From positions 16,139-80,138 of the forward strand of contig JAFRDM010000021.1 of the NCBI GenBank assembly GCA_017403885.1: a stretch of DNA of 64,000 nt. The letters run 5' to 3'. Under the pieces are notes generated by a model. That model was not told where the DNA came from and searched no databases. It saw only the letters and a program-made list of their open reading frames with translations. How positions within the stretch are numbered: position 1 is the first letter of the stretch; each line of letters begins with the position of its first letter. The stretch comes from Oscillospiraceae bacterium (GTDB taxonomy: Bacteria; Bacillota; Clostridia; Oscillospirales; Oscillospiraceae). Shown here piece after piece: positions 58,973 to 64,000 of the stretch. The position numbers and the translations under genes are program-made.

Positions 58973-61435
58973 TCAAAGCTGTTCGTTGACGTAGATGCTC
59001 ATCTTACCCTGGACGAGCTTGGCGATCTCCTCGGCCGTCTTCTGGCCGGAGAGGAAGGCGTCGACCTGCTCGAAGATAATGTTCAGCGCCGCCGTGTTTT
59101 CCATATAGACCTTGTCGGTCGAGTTGATGAGCTCCATGACCTTGTCGGCCTGTTCCTGCGTCAGCGCGTAGAAATTGGTGGGCTCGTCCATGCCGTCCAT
59201 CCAGAAGCCGCCCTTGGCCACGGGGATGCGCTCTCCCTTCTCGTCAAGGAGATAGCCGCCGTTCGCGTCCTTCTCGTATTCAACGGTCATGGCCTCCTGC
59301 AGCTTCTTTTCCAGAAGCTCGGTCCTGGCCGGGAAGCCCCAGTAATAGCCGTTCTCCAGCGCCTTGGCGGTCATAAAGCCGCGCAGGAACTGCCAGGCGG
59401 CCTCCTTGTCGGCGCAGGTGGAGCTGATGCCGTAGCCCGAACTGAGATTGAGATAGCTGCCCACGCCGGAAACCGTCGGGTAGCCGATATAAGTCATGCT
59501 GCCGCCGAACTGCGCCTCGTTCATGGCGAGGTCCTCAAAGCTGCCGATATACATCTGCATGAGCATCTGCTTGCCCGCGGCGATGCGCGCAGACTCGCTC
59601 TCATATTCCTCCCAGTCGTAAGTGCTCCAGTCGAAGGAGTTGGGGAAGAGCTTGGCCAGGTTCAGAAGATCAACGAATTCCTTGCTGTCGAAGTTGACCT
59701 TGCCGGTCTCCCAGTCGATGTAGTAGTCGGCGTCGATCGTCAGCCCGGCGCGCAGGATGTCGCCGCTGGTCGTGTACTGATTCAGGACCGTGCAGCCCTC
59801 GGGCATCGAGGCGAGCGCGGCGCGCAGATCGTCAACGCTCCAGCCCGGCTTGTCGCCCACGACCTTCGACGAGCCTGCGAGCGTCACGACGGAAAAGCTC
59901 GTGACGGTGGAATAGAGACCGCCGCCCACCTCCAGCGCCTTGAGAACGTTGGGCATAAAGTCTTCGCGGCTGATCTCGCTGTCCTTTTCCATGAAGGGAT
60001 AGAGATCCTCCAGCAGGCCCTTCGCCGCCATCTGCTGGTAGGGCAGACCGTTGAGCGCGATGATGTCGGGCATGCTGCCGGCCATGATCTCGGTCGTCAG
60101 CTTGGTCATGCCCGCGTTCCAGTCGTCCTCATTATTATACTGGGAATAATCGATCACGTTGATGCGGACCGGGCTGCTGCGATTGAACCTGATGACCGCG
60201 TTCTGCATATCGCCGTCCACCCACTGGCAGGCCAGCGTCAGCGCTTCCTTCTGCGGCACGTCGGCAAAGGACTTCTTCTCCAGCGTCACAAACTCCGTGG
60301 TCACGTTTTCCCACTTGCCGTCCCAGGTATTGGTCACGGCAAAAAAGCTGCCGTCGGGCCGCACAGTATAGCCGGAGAGATTCTGCTGAGAGACGTCGGC
60401 GTTGAGCCAGTCGAAGAGCTTTTCGCCGCTCTCCGTATCCAGGCGGTAGCCGTAGATGTTGATGCCGCTCTGATAATACAGGTCGTAGTCGCCGCCGCCG
60501 GAAATATAACCGTAGCCGTTCATCGGGCACTTCCAGGTCTGCGTGACGCGCCCGTTGTTCAGGTCGATCGCGCCGAGCTTCGTCTCATTCGTCATATTAT
60601 CGGAATAGACGAGGCAGGGCGTCCCGTCGCGCAGCACGACGACGTCCTGCACATAGCCGTTCATGCTGATCTGCGAGGCGGGGCTGCCGTCGGTGTTGAA
60701 GATGTGCAGGCCGTCGGAGCACGCCACGAGCACCTTGCCGCCGACGATGACCATGCTGTTGGGCCAGAACCACTCGCCGTCTCCGACCTCGATCTTCGTC
60801 GAATTCAGCTCACGGCCCGTCTGGTCCATCGTGCGGAGGACCCAGCTCTCCTCATAATGATAATAATTCCAGTATTCCGGGTCTTCCTCGCTCATGCCCT
60901 CGGGGGCGTCGATCCAGTTTTCCCACATGTGGTAAAGGGCGGCAAGGCTGCCGTCGGCGTCGCAGGCGAGCTTGCTCAATTCGCCGTAGCCCTCACGTCC
61001 CTCGGCGGGCGTGAAGCGGAGAGGCTCATAGTTTTCCAGCTTCGTGCGCTCGCCGTCAAAGCTGACGAAGTAGAGCCGCTCCTCGTAGATGTCGAACTGG
61101 CCCTCGTACTCCGGCACCTCGCCCTCCTCGGGCTCGCGCTGGCCGACCACTTCGGACGGCGTGGTGTAAAAGCCCCTGTCGGTGAAGCAGGCCGCGCCAA
61201 TACCCTGATTGTCCTCGTTCTTCACTTCGCGGAAGGACGAGACGTATACGAATTCCGGAGAGCCGTCCCTGCCGGACTTGTTCCCGCTCGGGGCGGGGCT
61301 GCCGGACGAAGCGCTCTGGCCGCCGGGCGTACCGGACGAGCCGCTCTGGCCGCCGGGCGCGCCGCAGGCGGCGAGCGTGAAGAGCATCGCCACGGCCAGA
61401 ACAGATGCGATCAAAGATCTGAAGTTTTTCTTCAT
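58973..61435 (-). CDS. Extracellular solute-binding lipoprotein with N-terminal propeller-like domain
   Basis: 820 residues from the ATG at 61433-61435 (GGAGG 6 bases upstream). Signal peptide with lipobox TLAACG, then a Gly/Ser/Pro linker with imperfect repeats (PGGQSGSSGT, PGGQSASSGS). Residues about 50-390 have repeated short beta motifs (LVYSDNMTNETKLGAIDLNN, LYYQSGINIYGYRLDTESG), suggesting a beta-propeller. Residues about 400-820 are an ordinary carbohydrate-binding domain of the SBP_bac_1 type (TTEIMAGSMPDIIALNGLPY, AWQFLRGFMTAKA). Binding proteins alone are usually about 430 residues. Ligand probably an oligosaccharide or glycan fragment; the propeller may add binding. Confidence 0.9.
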   Translation of the reverse strand: MKKNFRSLIASVLAVAMLFTLAACGAPGGQSGSSGTPGGQSASSGSPAPSGNKSGRDGSPEFVYVSSFREVKNEDNQGIGAACFTDRGFYTTPSEVVGQREPEEGEVPEYEGQFDIYEERLYFVSFDGERTKLENYEPLRFTPAEGREGYGELSKLACDADGSLAALYHMWENWIDAPEGMSEEDPEYWNYYHYEESWVLRTMDQTGRELNSTKIEVGDGEWFWPNSMVIVGGKVLVACSDGLHIFNTDGSPASQISMNGYVQDVVVLRDGTPCLVYSDNMTNETKLGAIDLNNGRVTQTWKCPMNGYGYISGGGDYDLYYQSGINIYGYRLDTESGEKLFDWLNADVSQQNLSGYTVRPDGSFFAVTNTWDGKWENVTTEFVTLEKKSFADVPQKEALTLACQWVDGDMQNAVIRFNRSSPVRINVIDYSQYNNEDDWNAGMTKLTTEIMAGSMPDIIALNGLPYQQMAAKGLLEDLYPFMEKDSEISREDFMPNVLKALEVGGGLYSTVTSFSVVTLAGSSKVVGDKPGWSVDDLRAALASMPEGCTVLNQYTTSGDILRAGLTIDADYYIDWETGKVNFDSKEFVDLLNLAKLFPNSFDWSTYDWEEYESESARIAAGKQMLMQMYIGSFEDLAMNEAQFGGSMTYIGYPTVSGVGSYLNLSSGYGISSTCADKEAAWQFLRGFMTAKALENGYYWGFPARTELLEKKLQEAMTVEYEKDANGGYLLDEKGERIPVAKGGFWMDGMDEPTNFYALTQEQADKVMELINSTDKVYMENTAALNIIFEQVDAFLSGQKTAEEIAKLVQGKMSIYVNEQL

Positions 61436-61566
61436 CGTATTCCTCCAAAGAAAAAAATAATGACTTTTCAAGGCGGCCGGGAACGCGCCGTTCCCTTTCG
61501 CCACGTGCATTGTAGCATACTTTCCCTTTTGCGTCTCTTAATCTTTCTTAAAGCGCAGAATGGGAA

Positions 61567-61594
61567 TTGTGTCCGGTTTTTTTTATGGTATAAT
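61567..61594 (+). promoter_or_regulatory. Promoter of the two-component system
   Basis: TTGTGT (61567-61572), 16-base spacer, TATAAT (61589-61594), 36 bases before the response regulator start. The rest of the 195-base divergent gap (61436-61566) shows only a minus-strand TACAAT with no clear -35. Confidence 0.7.
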
Positions 61595-61630
61595 AAGCCA
61601 CAGAAAAAACCATCTTAAGGAGTTTTTGCT

Positions 61631-62320
61631 ATGGCAGCCAGATCCCATATTCTGATCGTGGACGACGACGCGGATATCCGTCAGGTGCTCCGTCTCCTGC
61701 TCCGCGAGGACTATAACGTCTCCGAGGCGGAGGACGGCCCCGCCGCCATCCGCGCGGTGAAGGAGAACGCCGACATCGACCTCATCATCCTGGACGTCAT
61801 GATGCCGGGCATGTCCGGCTGGGAGACCTGCGACGCGATCCGCGCCGTTACCAACGCCCCGGTGCTGTTCCTCACGGCAAAGTCGGCGGAAAAGGATCGG
61901 CTCGCGGCCTATCGCAGCGGCGGCGACGATTTCCTGTCGAAGCCCTTCTCCCACGACGAGCTGCTGGCCAAGGTCGGCTCGCTGCTGCGCCGCTACAAGG
62001 AATACCGCGGCAAGCCCGAGGCCGCGCTCGCGGTGGAGAACCTGGAGATCGATTTTTCCACGCACAGCGTCAAGAACGCCGGCACGCCCGTGCAGCTGAC
62101 GGACACCGAGTACGCGATCCTCGAATACCTGCTCCACAACCGCGGTACGACCGTCACGACGCCGGATCTCTACGAGGCCGTGTGGAAGGAGCGTTTTCTG
62201 CCCGGCTCGGGCAACACCGTGATGGTGCATGTGCTCAATCTGCGCCGCAAGATCGAGGAAAACCCCTCCACGCCGAAGATCGTGCGCACCGTCTGGGGAA
62301 AGGGCTATCAGATTGATTAA
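61631..62320 (+). CDS. OmpR/VanR-type response regulator
   Basis: 229 residues. Receiver domain: acidic pair in LIVDDDADIRQVL, phosphoacceptor Asp in LIILDVMMPGMSG, conserved Thr/Lys in FLTAKSAEKDR and FLSKPFSHDEL. The C-terminal winged helix has LTDTEYAILEYLLHNRGTTV and VHVLNLRRKIEENP to VRTVWGKGYQID. AAGGAG lies 8 bases before the ATG. Overlaps its kinase by 8 bases. Being divergent from the sugar importer, it may control it (inference). Confidence 0.95.
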   Translation: MAARSHILIVDDDADIRQVLRLLLREDYNVSEAEDGPAAIRAVKENADIDLIILDVMMPGMSGWETCDAIRAVTNAPVLFLTAKSAEKDRLAAYRSGGDDFLSKPFSHDELLAKVGSLLRRYKEYRGKPEAALAVENLEIDFSTHSVKNAGTPVQLTDTEYAILEYLLHNRGTTVTTPDLYEAVWKERFLPGSGNTVMVHVLNLRRKIEENPSTPKIVRTVWGKGYQID

Positions 62321-63635
62321 GGGCTTTCTCTCCCGCGCGAGTCTCAACGCGAAGATGCTCTTCGCGGCTCTGATCGCGCTGCTGCTGGCCGTGGGCGTAT
62401 TCTTCGGCGCGTACGGGATCGGCAGCTACTTTATCGACAAAGTCTATATGAGCCCGGAGTCCGTCTCCGCGCGCAAGGCGCAGATCTACACGGACTTCAA
62501 TGTATACGTGCGTCAGAACGGCCTGTCCGGCACGGACTCGGCCGCCATTGCGCGCTGGACCGCCAAGCGCGACGACGTGACGATCATCGTCACGGGGGGC
62601 GGCGGTAATTACAGTGTGCGCCGCGGCGAGGAGGCTCCCGTGAGCAGCCAGATCAGCGATCTCGTGCAGATCGCCGGGATCTACGGCAAGCTCTATCCGA
62701 TGCGCTTTGCCGACGGCGAGTATCAGATCGCGATCGGCGACAGCTCGCAGAACCGCGAGCGCAACGTTTTCCTCATAGGCTCGCTGGTTCTGGCGGCCGT
62801 CGCTTTCATCGCAGTGATGTTCTTCTACATCCGCCGCGTCACCGACAGGATCATCGGTCTCTCCGAGGAGGCTGTCGTGATCGGCCGGGGCGATCTGGAG
62901 GCGCCGATCACCGCCTCCGGCGGAGACGAGATCTCCGTGCTCGCCTCCGAGATGGACAATATGCGCCGCTCGGTGATCGAGCGCATGGGCAACGAAAAGC
63001 GTGCCTGGGAGGCCAACTCCGAGCTGATCACGGCGATCTCGCACGATATCCGTACGCCGATGACGAGCCTGATCGGTTATCTCGGCCTGCTCAACGAGAG
63101 CAGCCCCGACGACGGCGAGAGCCGCGAGCGTTTCGCCGCGGCAGCTTATCACAAGGCGCTTGAGCTCAAGGACCTGACGGACGAGCTGTTCAAGTATTTC
63201 CTTGTTTTCGGACGGGCCGAGATCGAAATGCAGCGCGAGAGCTACGACGCGCGTCTGCTCGTCGAGCAGCTCGTCGGCGAGGCTGCCTTCGATCTCAAGG
63301 ACGCGGGCTTCGAGGTGGAGCAGCGGGATTTTTCGGGCGAGTGCTCGATCGTGACCGACCCGATGTATCTCAAGCGCGTGATGGACAATCTGGTTTCGAA
63401 CGCCAAGAAATACGCGGACAGAAGCCGCCCCATCGTCATCCGCTCCGAGCTTGCCGAGGGCGTTTTGAGCGTGCGCGTGTCCAACACGATCGCCCGCGGC
63501 GTATCCCGAGTGGAGAGCACGAAGATCGGCCTGCGTACCTGCGAAAAGATCATGCAGGCGATGGACGGCTCCTTCGAGGCAAAGATCGACGGCGACCGCT
63601 ACGCGGCCGTCTTCTCGCTGAAGGCGAAAGAATGA
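62313..63635 (+). CDS. Sensor histidine kinase (VanS-like)
   Basis: 440 residues from the TTG at 62313 inside the regulator's end (AAAGG upstream); an ATG follows 14 codons later. Two membrane helices (about 15-38 and 150-172) enclose a small extracellular domain; HAMP domain, then the phosphoacceptor His in ISHDIRTPMTSLIGYL. The ATPase domain has the N box MDNLVSNAKKYAD and a G2-like KIGLRTCEKIMQAMDGSF, but the DxGxG (G1) and F boxes are not recognisable between them, so the ATP lid is reduced. Confidence 0.93.
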   Translation: MIKGFLSRASLNAKMLFAALIALLLAVGVFFGAYGIGSYFIDKVYMSPESVSARKAQIYTDFNVYVRQNGLSGTDSAAIARWTAKRDDVTIIVTGGGGNYSVRRGEEAPVSSQISDLVQIAGIYGKLYPMRFADGEYQIAIGDSSQNRERNVFLIGSLVLAAVAFIAVMFFYIRRVTDRIIGLSEEAVVIGRGDLEAPITASGGDEISVLASEMDNMRRSVIERMGNEKRAWEANSELITAISHDIRTPMTSLIGYLGLLNESSPDDGESRERFAAAAYHKALELKDLTDELFKYFLVFGRAEIEMQRESYDARLLVEQLVGEAAFDLKDAGFEVEQRDFSGECSIVTDPMYLKRVMDNLVSNAKKYADRSRPIVIRSELAEGVLSVRVSNTIARGVSRVESTKIGLRTCEKIMQAMDGSFEAKIDGDRYAAVFSLKAKE

Positions 63636-63645
63636 AGCAGAAAGA

Positions 63646-63671
63646 AAAAGCGCCTCGAAAGAGGCGCTTTT
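63646..63671 (+). terminator. Terminator of the two-component operon
   Basis: Perfect 11-base stem (63646-63656/63661-63671), loop GAAA, T4 at the end. The following 63672-63794 contains no convincing gene. Confidence 0.85.
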
Positions 63672-63794
63672 GTTCTATATGTGGGGGGCTTATATGCCCG
63701 TTCCTTATCTTTTTGCCATCGGGTGGGGGGCGATCTCTCTTTTCAGCCGGGAGCGGTCGTTTTGCGGCGCCTCGCGGCATTTGACGGAAATATA

Positions 63795-63823
63795 TTGACA
63801 AGGTCCGTTCTTTCGGGTATTGT
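63795..63823 (+). promoter_or_regulatory. Promoter of the gene at the right edge
   Basis: TTGACA (63795-63800), 17-base spacer, TATTGT (63818-63823), 35 bases before the start codon. Confidence 0.78.
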
Positions 63824-63858
63824 GTATTTATATATTATGTTAACAAAAAGAGGCTTTC

Positions 63859-64000
63859 ATGAAGGCGGAGCAGTCGAATAAAAAGAGAAAACGCAGCGCG
63901 GCGGGGGCGCTTTTGCCCGTCGTTTCGCTGCTGATCGTCGCGCTCGTGACGGTGGCGATGCTCTATCTGCGCGCCGCGGACGCGGCGTCGGCCCCTGAGG
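63859..64000 (+). CDS. Membrane-anchored protein, N-terminal fragment (cut by right edge)
   Basis: Only 47 codons are visible: a basic start (MKAEQSNKKRKRSAAG), one hydrophobic helix (ALLPVVSLLIVALVTVAML) and a small-residue stretch. ATG 63859 has AAAAGAGG 5 bases upstream. Type II membrane anchor or signal anchor; the family cannot be named from this piece. Confidence 0.7.
   Translation, partial: MKAEQSNKKRKRSAAGALLPVVSLLIVALVTVAMLYLRAADAASAPE

Noticed and set aside
58889-61618. A 909-codon open frame on the plus strand
   Set aside because: It is antisense to the sugar-binding lipoprotein, which has signal peptide, lipobox and family motifs. The plus translation is His/Arg/Val-rich shadow sequence common in GC-rich DNA.
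63681-63881. A 66-codon frame before the right-edge gene
   Set aside because: It starts without a ribosome site, crosses a good promoter and overlaps the real start at 63859 in another frame.

Overview
The window is GC-rich (about 60 percent or more by eye) Gram-positive chromosome. A class B sortase, two lipobox solute-binding proteins, GTG/TTG starts, purine-rich ribosome binding sites and a Clostridia-like housekeeping order (rnc, radical SAM, smc, ftsY; yhbY, nadD-yqeK, rsfS) point to a Clostridia member, most likely an Oscillospirales/Oscillospiraceae gut bacterium. That taxonomic call is inference. There is no phage, transposase, CRISPR array, rRNA or plasmid gene.

Layout: 1-3960 (minus) is a polar amino acid ABC importer followed by an AbgB-like M20 amidohydrolase cut by the left edge. 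4054-6621 (minus) is a znuABC zinc/manganese importer, divergent from a LOG-family gene. 7324-14755 (plus) is an apparent operon recJ-rel-dtd-MBL hydrolase-sugar nucleotidyltransferase-galE. 14769-18780 (plus) is a small surface-glycan cluster: UDP-GlcNAc 2-epimerase, ABC-2 exporter permease and ATPase, glycosyltransferase. 18772-23582 (minus) holds a NagB-like protein, an RluA-type pseudouridine synthase, a Na/Pi cotransporter-PhoU protein and an unrecognised coiled-coil membrane protein. 23660-30131 has DUF421/DUF4363, nrdR, a eukaryotic-type hexokinase, SPFH-NfeD, a YerC/TrpR-like regulator, a methyltransferase and Hsp33.

30225-30637 is a four-tRNA operon (Val-Phe-Gly-Cys, minus). 30811-36936 is a surface locus: class B sortase, an AT-rich orphan reading frame, and a 1532-residue MBG-repeat surface protein with a 73-codon Pro-Thr linker and a sortase-type tail. 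36957-54113 (minus) is a long housekeeping run, in transcription order: SpoU methyltransferase, dprA, topA, trmFO, plsX, rnc, radical SAM, smc, ftsY, yhbY, nadD-yqeK fusion, rsfS, leuS, rpsU. 54158-61435 (minus) has a sugar-type ABC importer whose binding protein carries a long extra N-terminal domain, then an efflux adaptor with a MacB-like protein; neither system has an ATPase here. 61567-63671 (plus) is a two-component system, and a cut-off membrane-anchored gene starts at 63859.

Strongest oddities: the sortase/MBG-protein locus with an AT-rich insert; an SMC protein about 180 residues short, with both coiled-coil arms reduced; a NagB homologue without the catalytic Asp/His set; an amino acid ABC ATPase with a roughly 65-residue insertion; the nadD-yqeK fusion; and a glycosyltransferase with no normal start codon behind a strong Shine-Dalgarno site. 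I found no complete system that I would call wholly new.
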